Source of the DNA: Streptomyces sp. Ru62
GTDB taxonomy: Bacteria; Actinomycetota; Actinomycetes; Streptomycetales; Streptomycetaceae
Assembly (NCBI RefSeq): GCF_002920615.1
Contig: NZ_PQSU01000003.1
Coordinates: 124,001-188,000, forward strand
Reading direction: 5' to 3'
Length of the DNA stretch: 64,000 bases
Positions 9,164 through 18,219 of the stretch are shown here, in pieces. The position numbers and the translations under genes were made by a program. Numbering within the stretch: position 1 is the first letter of the stretch; each line of letters begins with the position of its first letter. Below the pieces are notes generated by a model. That model saw only the letters and a program-made list of their open reading frames with translations. It was not told the DNA's origin and searched no databases.

Positions 9164-9199
9164 GGCGGCCCGGGGAGCGCTGACGCCGCCCGGGCCGCC
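9164..9199 (+). terminator. Hairpin after the LLM gene
   Basis: GGCGGCCCGGG (9164-9174) pairs perfectly with CCCGGGCCGCC (9189-9199) around a 14-nt loop, 15 nt after the stop. Confidence 0.75.
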
Positions 9200-9402
9200 T
9201 CGTACGAGGTGTGGCACCGACGGGGCGTGCCTTCCGCCGCCGTCAGGCGCGGGGCGCCGTCCCTTCCGCGTCCTTGTCCCCGCCGCCCGGTTCGCCCCGG
9301 TCGAGGGCACCAGCGCGCCCGTCCGGGTCGTCAGCGACCGGGGTGCCGCCCCGCTCGGCCCGCCAACAGCCGCGGATGCTGTCACGCCCGGCTCTTCAAG
9401 GG

Positions 9403-9527
9403 CTGGGGGTGCCCGGCGCCCGTTGCCGAGGGGCCGGGTGCCTGGCGTCCGTTGCCGAGGGGCTGGGTGCCTGGCGTCCGTTGCCGAGGGGCTGGGTGCC
9501 TGGCGTCCGTTGCCGAGGGGCTGGGAG
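9403..9527. repeat. 29-bp tandem repeat, about four copies, intergenic
   Basis: Three near-identical 29-bp units start at 9434, 9463 and 9492 (core CCTGGCGTCCGTTGCCGAGG), preceded by a diverged 31-bp unit at 9403 and followed by a 7-bp partial copy. There are no spacers. It lies between the convergent LLM and SDR genes and no reading frame there looks coding. Recent copy-number expansion by slippage is likely. Confidence 0.9.
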
Positions 9528-9546
9528 TGGTGTTGCCTCCGGCTTC

Positions 9547-10263
9547 TCAGCGGCCGGAGAGGCTGCCGCCGCCGTCCACGCCGAGCACCTGGCCGGTGAT
9601 GAAGCCGGCGTCCTCGCTCAGCAGGAAGGCGATGGCCGCGGCGACCTCCTCCGGGCGGCCGAAGCGGCCCATGGGCACGGAGCGCAGCACCCTGGCCTCG
9701 TCCGCGCCGCCCACCGGGTGCTTCTCGCGGAAGAGCTCGGTCTCCACCGGGCCCGGGGCGACCGCGTTGACCGTCACCCCGTGCTCCGCCAGCTCCAGCG
9801 CCCACGTGCCGGTCAGCCCCACCAGGGCGCTCTTGGCCGCCGCGTAGCTGCTGCGGGTGCGCGAGCCGTGCTGCGCACGGCTCGTCACATTGACGATCCG
9901 GCCCCAGCCGCGCTCCCGCATCCCGTCGACGCACGCCTGTGTGACCTGCACTGCGGCGCGCACGTTCAGGTCGTACACCTCGTGCAGCGCGTCGAGTGTG
10001 ATCTCGCCGAGCGGTTGCGGCAGGACGATGCCGACGTTGTTGACGACCGCGTCCACGCGCTCCTCGCGGGTGATGGTCTCCAACAGCTCGCGCGTCGCCC
10101 CGGCGTCGGCGAGGTCGCACGCGTGCAGCACCCCCGGGAAGTCACCGTCCGGGACACCGCGGGCGATCCCCAGTACCCGGTGTCCCTGGCCGGCGAGCCG
10201 GTGGGCGGCGGCGAGGCCGATCCCCTTCGACGCTCCTGTGATCAGCACGGTACGTCCGGACAA
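9547..10263 (-). CDS. SDR family NAD(P)-dependent oxidoreductase (FabG-like)
   Basis: 238 residues of a classical short-chain dehydrogenase: cofactor motif TGASKGIG near residue 8-15, NNVG in place of NNAG, the catalytic Ser in NVTS and YAAAK carrying Tyr and Lys, and a PGPVETELF loop. It should reduce a ketone or oxidise an alcohol using NAD(P)H. The start is a TTG at 10263 with AAGGAG 7 nt upstream; no ATG or GTG fits the beginning of the Rossmann strand. It lies downstream of LAL2 on the same strand, but a perfect palindrome in the 253-bp gap suggests its own promoter. Physiological substrate is unknown. Confidence 0.92.
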   Translation of the reverse strand: MSGRTVLITGASKGIGLAAAHRLAGQGHRVLGIARGVPDGDFPGVLHACDLADAGATRELLETITREERVDAVVNNVGIVLPQPLGEITLDALHEVYDLNVRAAVQVTQACVDGMRERGWGRIVNVTSRAQHGSRTRSSYAAAKSALVGLTGTWALELAEHGVTVNAVAPGPVETELFREKHPVGGADEARVLRSVPMGRFGRPEEVAAAIAFLLSEDAGFITGQVLGVDGGGSLSGR

Positions 10264-10347
10264 CAGCGGTCTCCTTGTCCTTGAGCATCCCTGACTGGAT
10301 GGACCCTGTCGCCGATCCTTCCACCCGCCGCGTCCGGCACCACGCCG

Positions 10348-10373
10348 CCGTGCGCCTCCGCGGAGGCGCACGG
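10348..10373 (-). terminator. Perfect 26-bp palindrome between LAL2 and the SDR gene
   Basis: CCGTGCGCCTCCG at 10348-10360 is followed at once by its exact complement to 10373. It is 144 nt past the LAL2 stop and 85 nt before the SDR start, so it most likely ends the LAL2 transcript; a palindromic operator is the alternative. Confidence 0.5.
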
Positions 10374-10422
10374 TACGCAAGTGCCGGAGCCCGGGTAAGG
10401 AAAGGCATCCGCAGCGGGGGGG

Positions 10423-10435
10423 ATTACGTCGTAAT
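10423..10435. promoter_or_regulatory. ATTACGTCGTAAT palindrome upstream of the SDR gene
   Basis: A 13-bp perfect dyad (ATTACG, T, CGTAAT) in an otherwise GC-rich gap. AT-rich dyads in such a context are usually regulator sites. It sits 160 bp upstream of the SDR start and 82 bp beyond the LAL2 stop. Confidence 0.4.
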
Positions 10436-10516
10436 AGACGAGGGTGCTCCGCGGCCTCGGCGGCGTCGGAGTACAGGACCAGCGCCAGTCACCGGCGCCG
10501 GTTCCGTGGGCGGTCT

Positions 10517-13234
10517 TCAGGGCGAGGAGCGCAGGAGGCGGCCCAGGGCCGTGCGGGAGGTGACGCCCAGTTTGGGGAAGATACGGTGCAGGTGGCTGCT
10601 GACCGTCCGGTGGGAGAGGTAGAGCCGCTCGCCGATCTCCCGGTTGGTGAGTCCCTCGGCCACCATCAGGGCGATCTGGAGTTCCTGCGGGCTGAGCAGC
10701 TCCCGCACGTCGGGCACCGCCTCCGCGCTCGCCTCGCCCGAAGCGCGCAGCTCGCGGCGGGCCCGCTCGGCGAACGTGACCGCGCCCAGGGCGTCGAAGG
10801 CGTCCCGGGCGGCCCGCAGCGGGGTGCGGGCGAGGGTGTCGCGGCGTCCGCGGCGCAGCCACTCGCCGTAGGCCAGTTGCGTGCGGGCACGGGCGAAGGG
10901 CCAGCGCGTCAGGTCGGCGGCCAGCGCCTCGGCGAAGAGGCGTTCGGCGTCGGTGTCGTCGGCGAGGACCGCGCGGGCGAACCGCAGCCCGATGTGCAGC
11001 GCCGGCGACGGGTGCACGGCCGCGACCTGCTCCGCACGGGCGACGACCTCGCGGACCTCCTCCGCACGGTGCGCGCGCAGCGCCACGTCCACCAGGTCCA
11101 TCAGGCCGTAGTGCAGCGCGGACGGGTGGAACGCGGGCGACGCCGGATCGTGCGGCTGCCGCAGCCGGTCCAGGGCACCGTCCAGGCAGTCCTGCGCGGC
11201 GGCGACCTGGGCGAGCGCCAGGTGGGCGGTCGTCAGGACCGGGCGGGCGCGGTGGGCGCCGCCGAGCCCGATCGCCTCCGTGGCCAGCTCCTCGGCCTCC
11301 GCGAACCGACCGCCCAGCGCGGCTATGAGCGCCTGGGCGGCGCGGGTCGTCGCCCGGAGCACCGGCTGAGAGGTCTCCTCGGCCAGCCGGAGGGCCGCGT
11401 CGGCCGACGGGACGGCCACCGTCGGATCGCACAGCAGCGCGGCGCTCCACGCCCGCACCGTCAGCGCCTTGGCCAGCAGACCGAGCCGGCCCTGGGCACG
11501 CAGTCCGTTCAGGGCGGCGGCGGAGAAGCTCGCGGCCAGCTCGAAGGCACCGGCCAGGACCGCGGCCGTACCCAGTGTCTGGTCGGTCACCGCGTCCCCG
11601 CTCGGATGCGCGGCCCAGTGGCGGAGCCGGGCGAGGACGTGCGCACCGTGCTCCACCGGCGCGGCGCAGGCCAGTACGGCCAGTGCCAGTGGCTCACCGG
11701 CCGGTTCCAGGCGTGCGGCGAGCGCGGCCACGCGTCCGGCGGCCGTGTGGTCGCCGTCCACCCACACGCAGTGCAGCGCCGCCGTCCACAGGATGCGCAG
11801 GGCGAGTGCGCCGTCCCCGTCGGCGGCCACGCCCTCGGCCAGTGCGATCAGCGTGACGACGTCGGTGCCCTCGGGCACGTCGTCGTGGAAACGGGCCGCC
11901 GTCCACGCCGCCCGGGCCCGCTGCCGCGCGGACAGCGGGCCGGCGCCCGCCCGGTCCAGCAGCCGGGCCACCTCGTCGCGACGCCCCGACTCGACCGCGA
12001 GATCGGCCGCGCGCAGCAGCAACTCGGCACGGCGCTCCGGGCAGTCGCCGAACTGCGCGGCGTCCTCCAGCGCGGCGACCGCGGCCAGGACACCGCCGCG
12101 TTCCGTGTGCCCGGCCGCCGCCTTCAGTACGGCGTCCACGTCGTCGTCTGGGGCCGGTTCCGGCGCGGGGATCCGGGGACCCTCGGACAGGAGGCGGGCC
12201 ACCGTGGCGCGCACCGACCGGTGTTCGTCCGCGCCCGCGCCGGACAGCACGGCCGCGCGGATGACGGAGTGCCGGAACCGCACCTCGCCCCCGTGCACCG
12301 TGATCAGCCGGCCGCGGACGGCCGGTGCGAGATCGTCGGGGTGGACGGTGTCACCGGCGATCAGTTGCGCGGCCTCCACCAGCTCCGGGACGGTGCCTCC
12401 CCGGTGGACCGCGGCGATCAGCAGGAGCAGCCGGGTGTGCGGCGGCAGACCGGTCAGCCGGGCCCGGAAGGCGCTCTCCACCCGTGTCACGGGCGGAAGC
12501 GCCGCGGCCGACGCCGCCGCCTCGCCGTACGCGTCGCGGGCGACCCGGGTCAGTTTGGTCAGGACGAGCGGATGCCCGGCGCCCTCCGCGAGGATCCGCT
12601 CGCGCAGCGCGGGGGAGAGACCGGGCGCCTGGGCGTCGACCAGGGCGGCCGCGTCGGGCGCGGCCAGCGGTTCCAGCGGCAGGGTGGGCAGGCCGGCGTC
12701 GTCCGCCGGGCCCCGGAAGCCCTCGCGCACCGTGGCCAGCAGCACGATGGGTTCGGATGCGAGCCGACGGGCCACGAAGGGCACGACGGCGGCGCTGGCC
12801 GGGTCCAGCCAGTGCAGGTTCTCGACCACCAGCAGCACGGGGAGGCTCGCCGCTGCCTCGGCCAGCAGGTTCAGCGTGGCGAGCGCCACCGGGAAGGTGT
12901 CCGGCAACGGATCGGCGTCCTCGGCCTCGTGCGGGGCGACGCACCGCCGCAGCACCTCCCGCTGGCCGGGAGGCAGCCGGTCCTCGAAGGCGTGTACCGG
13001 CCGCAGCAGTTCGGCGAGCGCGGCGAACGGCTGACGGGCGCTCCGCTCCGTGGCGACGGCGGTGAGGACCCGCAGCTGCCCGCCGTCCAGGGAGCCGAGG
13101 ACATGCTCCAGCAGGGCGCTCTTCCCGATCCCCGGTTCCCCGGTCACCAGCAGGGCACCGCCCGAGCCGGCCCGCCCGCGGTCGATGGCGTCCCGCAGGA
13201 TGGCGACATGGCCGTCGCGCCCGATGAATGGCAC
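10517..13234 (-). CDS. LAL-type LuxR family transcriptional regulator 2
   Basis: 905 residues. Order: FIGRDGHVAILRDAI lead-in, Walker A GEPGIGKS (about 33-40), Walker B LLVVENLHWLDPAS, in which the usual VDD is VEN, long helical middle, then a C-terminal LuxR helix-turn-helix containing GLTNREIGERLYLSHRTVSS. The altered Walker B may weaken ATP hydrolysis while leaving nucleotide binding. The C-terminal 450 residues closely match the adjacent LAL3, so the two arose by duplication. A GTG start at 13234 is preceded by GGGAG. It precedes the SDR gene on the same strand and follows LAL3. Regulators of this class usually control linked polyketide or catabolic genes, but no intact cluster lies nearby. 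Confidence 0.92.
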   Translation of the reverse strand: MPFIGRDGHVAILRDAIDRGRAGSGGALLVTGEPGIGKSALLEHVLGSLDGGQLRVLTAVATERSARQPFAALAELLRPVHAFEDRLPPGQREVLRRCVAPHEAEDADPLPDTFPVALATLNLLAEAAASLPVLLVVENLHWLDPASAAVVPFVARRLASEPIVLLATVREGFRGPADDAGLPTLPLEPLAAPDAAALVDAQAPGLSPALRERILAEGAGHPLVLTKLTRVARDAYGEAAASAAALPPVTRVESAFRARLTGLPPHTRLLLLIAAVHRGGTVPELVEAAQLIAGDTVHPDDLAPAVRGRLITVHGGEVRFRHSVIRAAVLSGAGADEHRSVRATVARLLSEGPRIPAPEPAPDDDVDAVLKAAAGHTERGGVLAAVAALEDAAQFGDCPERRAELLLRAADLAVESGRRDEVARLLDRAGAGPLSARQRARAAWTAARFHDDVPEGTDVVTLIALAEGVAADGDGALALRILWTAALHCVWVDGDHTAAGRVAALAARLEPAGEPLALAVLACAAPVEHGAHVLARLRHWAAHPSGDAVTDQTLGTAAVLAGAFELAASFSAAALNGLRAQGRLGLLAKALTVRAWSAALLCDPTVAVPSADAALRLAEETSQPVLRATTRAAQALIAALGGRFAEAEELATEAIGLGGAHRARPVLTTAHLALAQVAAAQDCLDGALDRLRQPHDPASPAFHPSALHYGLMDLVDVALRAHRAEEVREVVARAEQVAAVHPSPALHIGLRFARAVLADDTDAERLFAEALAADLTRWPFARARTQLAYGEWLRRGRRDTLARTPLRAARDAFDALGAVTFAERARRELRASGEASAEAVPDVRELLSPQELQIALMVAEGLTNREIGERLYLSHRTVSSHLHRIFPKLGVTSRTALGRLLRSSP

Positions 13235-13935
13235 CGCACTCGCTCCCGTACCCGTGACCTGCCCGGCCGAGTTTAGTCCGGTTCGTCACGTGGGCCTGGG
13301 CTGTGGACCCCCCGGGGGCTCACCGGGGCCGGGGGAAACTTCCCGGGGCCCGGACGGGAGGTTCCGGTGGCCGGACGTCCCCGGACCTGGGTCGTCGGCC
13401 TGCCGCTCTCCGGACGTGAGGCGCGGGCTTCCGGCGGCTGGGTGTCCCGTGCCGGCCCCGGCCGTCGGCTCCCACGCCCGGACGCTCACGGCCCGGGGCC
13501 GGCGCCCGTCGGTGCCCGGCCACTTCCCGTACCCGGGCCTTCGCCGTCCTGTGCCCGGCCGTCCCACCTCCAGGGCCCGACCGTCCCCGCCCCCGCACCC
13601 ACGCCGGTCCACCAGCCCACCCGCTCCGCAGCCCTGGACCCGGACCAGTCCGTAAGTGCGGCCGCTGCGCGGCCGCGGACTCGCGCCAGTCCCCATCCCG
13701 CCCGCTGAGCCCCGGTTTCGAACCGCGCCGGCCTCAAGTCCGCCCGCTCCCCAGCCGTGGAGCCCCAGCCCCGAGCCCGGCCGCTGCCCGGCCGCGGACT
13801 TGCGCCAGTCCCCATCCCGCCCGCTGAGCCCCGGTCTCGAACCGCGCCGGCCTCAAGCCCGCCCGCTCCCCAGCCGCGGACCCGTGCAAGTCCGCACCCC
13901 CACCCCCAGCCCCGCCTCGGCCACCCCCCGGGTGC
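13235..13935. other. 700-bp non-coding, C-rich region between LAL2 and LAL3
   Basis: Very GC-rich and strongly C-rich on the plus strand. Frames are open by composition alone and translate to Pro/Arg/Gly low complexity with no domain, so I call no gene. It holds the LAL2 promoter at the left and a 119-bp direct repeat at the right, described separately. Confidence 0.6.
13660..13880. repeat. Direct repeat, two copies about 102 bp long, period 119 bp
   Basis: Copies at 13660-13761 and 13779-13880 are nearly identical; shared landmarks include CCCATCCCGCCCGCTGAGCC and GAACCGCGCCGGCCTCAAG, with only a handful of substitutions. They lie downstream of the LAL3 stop (leftward gene) and upstream of LAL2. 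Function unknown; a tandem duplication of non-coding DNA. Confidence 0.9.
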
Positions 13936-16668
13936 TCACCCTGTCGGTGGGAACACCGATGTCAGTTCCGCGCGGGAGGTGATGCCCAGCTTGGGGAACA
14001 CCCGGTGCAAGTGGGTGCTCACCGTGCGGTGGGAGAGGTACAGGCGTTGGCCGATCTCCCGGTTCGTCAGGCCCTCGGCGGCCATCCGGGCGATCTGCAG
14101 CTCCTGCGGGGTCAGCCGGTCGCGGGCGTCGGGCTCGCGGCGGCGGCTGGTCTCGCCGGAGGCGAGCAGTTCCCGGCGCGCCCGCTCGCTCCACGGAACC
14201 GTGCCCAGCGCGTCGAACGCGTCGCGGGCGGCCCGCAGGTGCGTCCGCGCGTCCGTCACCCGCCGCTGGCGGCGCAGCCACTGCCCGTAGGCGAGCTGGA
14301 CGCGGGCCCGGTCGAAGGGCCGACCGCATCCGTCCAGCGCCCCCGCGAACAGCTCCTCCGCCTCGGTGTCGTCGGCGAGGACCGCGCGGGCGTAGCGCAG
14401 GCCGCTGTGCAGCGCGGGGGAGGGGGTGCGCCGGGCGGCGGCCTCCATCTCCTCGATCACCGACCGGGCCCGCCGGGTGTCCCCGCTGTGTACGGCGGCG
14501 TCCACCAGCTCGATGAGGGCGTAGCAGCGCAGCGCCGGCTGGTGGGCGGGGTCCGCCGGGTCGTGCATGCGCAGCAGGTGCGCGTGGGCCTCGTCGTACC
14601 GGCCCGCCCCCATGGCGGCGACGCCCCTCGCGATCTGGGCGGTCGCGAGCACCGGGCGGGCGGCGACGGGCAGCCCGATCCGCTCGGCCCGCGCCGCCAG
14701 CTCCATGGCGCTGTCGTACCGGCCCTGGAGCGCGGCGGTACGGGCCTCGGTGGCGACGTTGATGCCGTGCAGAAACGTTTGTCCGGTTTCCCGGGCCAGC
14801 CGGCTGGCCTCTTCGGCGACGGGGATGGTGGAGTCCAGCCGGGCGAGCTGGGCGCCGCTCCAGGCCTGGGCGCCCAGCGCGCGGGCGAGCAGGCCCAGCC
14901 GGCCGTGCGCACGCAGTCCGGGCACGGAGACCTCGGACAGTTCCGCCGCCAGCTCGAAGTCGCCGACCAGGACGGCCGCGCTGCCGACCAGCCGGTCCGC
15001 CTGGGCGTCGCCCGCCGTCCGCCCGGCCGCCCGGCGTAGCTGGGTGAGGACCCGGCGACCGCTGGTCACCGGCTGGGCGTAGGCCAGGATCGCCAGGATG
15101 CGGGGGTCGTCGTCGGGGAAGGGCAGGGCGTCGGCGAGGGCGACGATGTCTCGGCGGGCCGCGTCGCCGGGTTCGGACCAAAAGCAGCGCAGCGCGGCGC
15201 TCCACAGGATGCGAACGGCGAGGTCGTGGTCGCCCTCGGCCATGACGGTCCGCACCAGCCGGGTCAGCAGGGCCGTGCCCTCGGAGGCGTCGCGCATGCC
15301 GTCCTCCAGGCCGCCCTTGATCCACTGGATGCGGGCCCGCTGCTGCGGGGTGGTGGCCCACGGGGTCGCCGCGTCCAGCAGCCGGGTCAGCAGGTGCTGC
15401 TGGCCGGTGTCCACGGCCTGGTCGGCGGCCTTGAGCAGCCGTTCGACCCGCCGTCCGGGCTCGCTGCTGAGACGGGCGGCCTGTTCCAGGGCGAACACGG
15501 AGTCGGCGGCGCCGCCACGGCGGTGGGCGCGGTCCGCGGCGGCCTCCAGCCGGTCGGCGAGCCGAGCGTCGGCCTGGACGGTGGCCGCCGCCTCGTGCCA
15601 GGTCCGGCGGTCTGAACCGGCGGGCAGGCAGCGGGCGAGGGCCGCGTGAACCTGGCGCCGCCGGGCCGCCGGGGCGGCCTGCCGGATCGCCGAGCGCATC
15701 AGGGGGTGCCGGAAGCGCACGGCGTCGTCGGACACCTCGGTCAGCCGGGCGGAGACCGCCGGGGCGAGGTCCGCGGCGGTCGCCGGTGCCGCTAGGTCCA
15801 GGGAGGCGACGCGCAGGATCTCGGTGAGGGACGGGCTGTCGTCGCAGGCGGCCGTCAGCAGGATGTGCCGGGTGGCGTCCGGCAGGGTGCGCAGCCGCGC
15901 GGTGAACGCGTCCTGGAGGCGCCGGGACATGGGGGTCCACGGAGCGTCGGGGGAGATGGTCTCCCGGCCGGAGGTGTCCGTCGCCAGCTCGGTCAGCGCG
16001 AGCGGATTGCCGGCCGCCTCCTTCAGCAGCTGCTGCCGGGCCACGCGGGCGAGGCCCGGCGCCCGCCGGTCCAGCAGCAGCGCGGACGCCTCGGCCGAGA
16101 GCGGCCCCACCGCGAGGTCCGCCACGTCGGTGCGGGTCAGCCGCGTGGGGTAGCCGTCCCGCAGGGCGGCCAGCAGCAGGATCGGCTCCGACTCCAGGCG
16201 CCGGGAGAGGAAGGAGATGACCTCCGCGCTGGCGCCGTCGAGCCAGTGCACGTCGTCCACGACGAGCAGCAGCGGGGCGCCGGCAGCGGCTCGGGCCAGC
16301 AGGTTCAGCGAGGCGAGCGCCACCAGGTAGAGGTCGGGGACCGGTGCGTCGGTGATGCCGAGCGCCGCCCGCAGGGCGTCGCGCTCAGTGTCCGGCAGGT
16401 CGTCGATCAGGGCCCGGAACGGGAAGACGAGCTGATGCAGTCCCGAGAAGGGCAGGAGCGTCTCCGACTCCACGCCGACCGTGGTGAGGACGCGGCTTCT
16501 CCTGAGCGCTGTGTGCCGTGCCGCCTCCTCCAGCAGCGCGGTCTTGCCGATCCCGGGTTCCCCGTGCACGAGAACGGCGCCGCCCTGACGGGACAGGACG
16601 TCGATCCGGTCGTGCAGAAAAGCCATTTCGTTCTCACGACCGAACAGTGCGTCGGCGGTGGGCCGCAT
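13936..16668 (-). CDS. LAL-type LuxR family transcriptional regulator 3
   Basis: 910 residues. Walker A is GEPGIGKT (about 36-43) and Walker B LLLVVDDVHWLDGAS is canonical, unlike LAL2. The middle is a degenerate helical repeat array and the C-terminus a LuxR helix-turn-helix with GLTNREIGQRLYLSHRTVST. Its last half aligns closely with LAL2 (shared runs such as RAVLADDT and AARDAFDALGTV), so the two are tandem paralogs. I place the start at the ATG 16668 because GAGGTG lies 6 nt upstream; the ATG five codons earlier has no ribosome site. Upstream is a long G-rich non-coding stretch and then, divergently, the carrier-hydrolase fusion gene. Targets are unknown. Confidence 0.92.
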   Translation of the reverse strand: MRPTADALFGRENEMAFLHDRIDVLSRQGGAVLVHGEPGIGKTALLEEAARHTALRRSRVLTTVGVESETLLPFSGLHQLVFPFRALIDDLPDTERDALRAALGITDAPVPDLYLVALASLNLLARAAAGAPLLLVVDDVHWLDGASAEVISFLSRRLESEPILLLAALRDGYPTRLTRTDVADLAVGPLSAEASALLLDRRAPGLARVARQQLLKEAAGNPLALTELATDTSGRETISPDAPWTPMSRRLQDAFTARLRTLPDATRHILLTAACDDSPSLTEILRVASLDLAAPATAADLAPAVSARLTEVSDDAVRFRHPLMRSAIRQAAPAARRRQVHAALARCLPAGSDRRTWHEAAATVQADARLADRLEAAADRAHRRGGAADSVFALEQAARLSSEPGRRVERLLKAADQAVDTGQQHLLTRLLDAATPWATTPQQRARIQWIKGGLEDGMRDASEGTALLTRLVRTVMAEGDHDLAVRILWSAALRCFWSEPGDAARRDIVALADALPFPDDDPRILAILAYAQPVTSGRRVLTQLRRAAGRTAGDAQADRLVGSAAVLVGDFELAAELSEVSVPGLRAHGRLGLLARALGAQAWSGAQLARLDSTIPVAEEASRLARETGQTFLHGINVATEARTAALQGRYDSAMELAARAERIGLPVAARPVLATAQIARGVAAMGAGRYDEAHAHLLRMHDPADPAHQPALRCYALIELVDAAVHSGDTRRARSVIEEMEAAARRTPSPALHSGLRYARAVLADDTEAEELFAGALDGCGRPFDRARVQLAYGQWLRRQRRVTDARTHLRAARDAFDALGTVPWSERARRELLASGETSRRREPDARDRLTPQELQIARMAAEGLTNREIGQRLYLSHRTVSTHLHRVFPKLGITSRAELTSVFPPTG

Positions 16669-17567
16669 CGCCGGCACCTCCATGGGAAACGTGCCAGAAA
16701 CAGAAAAATACCGGTGGACGAGTGGGCGGATGGTTCTGAGCAGGTCCCCCTGGGGTGCACGGCGCGGCCGGTAACTTTTCCACAGCAGTGTACTACGGCA
16801 GGGTTTGCGGCATGCGGTGCTGCCTGCCGTGAACGGGGCCGACTCGTGAATTTCCCGTCGACGGTCCGCAGCGTGAACCCGGCCCGTTTCCCTGTCAGTT
16901 CCCTGAGTGGTAGCTGTTGGGGACGTGCCCGGGAATTGTCGGGATGACTCAGGCTTTAATTGTCACGCTCTGTCCGGATGGTGAGACCGTGGAATTCCCG
17001 GCAGGAGGGCGTATTCCTGTTCAGGTTCTTTCCTCAGTCGCGCCAGAGCTCACCGAGTCGGAACACCGTGGACGCGGCAGCGCCCGGGAACGTGCCGCCG
17101 GCCGACGGCGTGGCGGTGGGACGTGTGGCGGAAACGGTGACGGCCCCGGGGGCGGTGACTGACGGCATGGTAGGGGCCGACGGTGAGGAGACCTGGAACG
17201 GGGCGGCGCCTGACGGGGCCGCGGACAGTCAGGTGGCCACGGAGGGTGCTGTGGCCGCTGAGGGCGGGGCGGGCGCCCGGTGCTCGGCCACAGTGCGGGG
17301 TGCGAGGGCTGATGTCGGGGTGACGGCGCAGGGTGTGTCGGTGCCGGGGTCCGGCAGCGCGGTGGGGGCCGAGAGGCCGGTGGCGGTCGAGGGCGTGGGG
17401 GCTGCGGTGACGGCGCGGGGACCGGGAACGGGGAAGCGGTCGCAGGCGCGGGGATGCACGGCGGGGGAGTGGCCGCGGGGGCGGTTCGGTACGGGGGAGT
17501 GGTCCAGGACGTGGGAACGGCCACCACCGGCCGTGCTGCGGCGGGTGTCCCGGAGGGGGAGGCACCG
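16669..17567. other. 900-bp region without a confident gene upstream of the carrier-hydrolase gene
   Basis: The left 250 bp are lower in GC and probably hold the LAL3 promoter. From about 17,050 the plus strand is markedly G-rich with repeated short GTGGCC/GAGGG-like words; open frames here translate to Ala/Gly/Val or Pro/Arg low complexity. The frame ending at 17589 could be an inter-domain linker shifted relative to the carrier gene, but I see no domain in it. Confidence 0.5.
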
Positions 17568-18188
17568 GTGCGGCTGGACGTTCTGGTGAGAAGCTCGGTG
17601 GCGGCCGTGGCGGGCCACGAGGACTGGCGGCTCGTCGACACCGACACCGCGTTCCGCGACCTCGGACTGACCTCGTTGAGGCTGACGGAACTGCATGAAC
17701 GGCTGCGCGAGGCCACTGGCCTGCCCCTGCCCACCGGGCTGGTCCGCTCGCTCACCCTGGTCGAGAGCGCCGCGAGTTCCGCGGCCCGCGGCAGCGAGGC
17801 CGTGGACGCCTACGAGCGCGCCGCCCGACGGCTGGTGGCCCGCCCGCCCGCCGACCCCGACGCCTTCTTCCGAAGGCTGTTCGCCCTGATCGACCCCACC
17901 ACCCGTTATCCGGTGCCGCTCCCCGCGGAACTGTCCCGTTCCGCCCGCCGCCTCTCGCCGGACACCCGTTGGCCGTGGGAGGCGGTGGTTCCGGTACGGG
18001 AACTGCGCGCGGCGCCGTTCCCGGTTCTGATCGTCAGCGGGGGCGCGCGCCCGGTCTTCGAGCGGATCAGCGACGCCCTGGCCGAGCGACTGGATGCCCG
18101 TCGCCTGGTCGTCCCCGGTGGTCACGCCGTGCAGAACACCGGTGCCCCCTTCAACACCGCGCTGGAGGGGTTCTGGTCCACCGTCTGA
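17568..18188 (+). CDS. Acyl-carrier-like domain fused to the C-terminal half of an alpha/beta hydrolase
   Basis: 206 residues. Residues 1-70 resemble a phosphopantetheine carrier: helix I VLVRSSVAAVAG, then TAFRDLGLTSLRLTELHERL, in which Ser36 occupies the position that receives phosphopantetheine. Residues 95-206 match the end of alpha/beta hydrolases: cap-like DAFFRRLFALIDPTTRYPVP, the strand PFPVLIVSGGARPVFERISDAL and PGGHAVQNTGAPFN, where His186 is in the catalytic-His position. The nucleophile elbow (GxSxG) and the first half of the fold are absent. GTG at 17568 is chosen for the GGAGGGGGAGG ribosome site 5 nt upstream. It may be the relic of an internal deletion in a polyketide-type protein, or a small carrier with a non-catalytic tail. 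Family assignment is moderately sure, function is not. Confidence 0.65.
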   Translation: MRLDVLVRSSVAAVAGHEDWRLVDTDTAFRDLGLTSLRLTELHERLREATGLPLPTGLVRSLTLVESAASSAARGSEAVDAYERAARRLVARPPADPDAFFRRLFALIDPTTRYPVPLPAELSRSARRLSPDTRWPWEAVVPVRELRAAPFPVLIVSGGARPVFERISDALAERLDARRLVVPGGHAVQNTGAPFNTALEGFWSTV

Positions 18189-18219
18189 TCACAAGGCGGC
18201 GGGCACGGGCGCCCGCACG

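Noticed and set aside
9403..9527. CRISPR-like array
   Set aside because: The units are directly adjacent without spacers, and no cas gene is near.
13286..13815. Several Pro/Arg/Gly-rich frames on both strands
   Set aside because: They follow base composition, contain DNA repeats and have no domain or ribosome site.
16944..17162. Small plus-strand frame starting MTQALIVTLCPDGETVEF
   Set aside because: No ribosome site, and the second half is Arg/Gly low complexity; it lies in the LAL3 upstream region.
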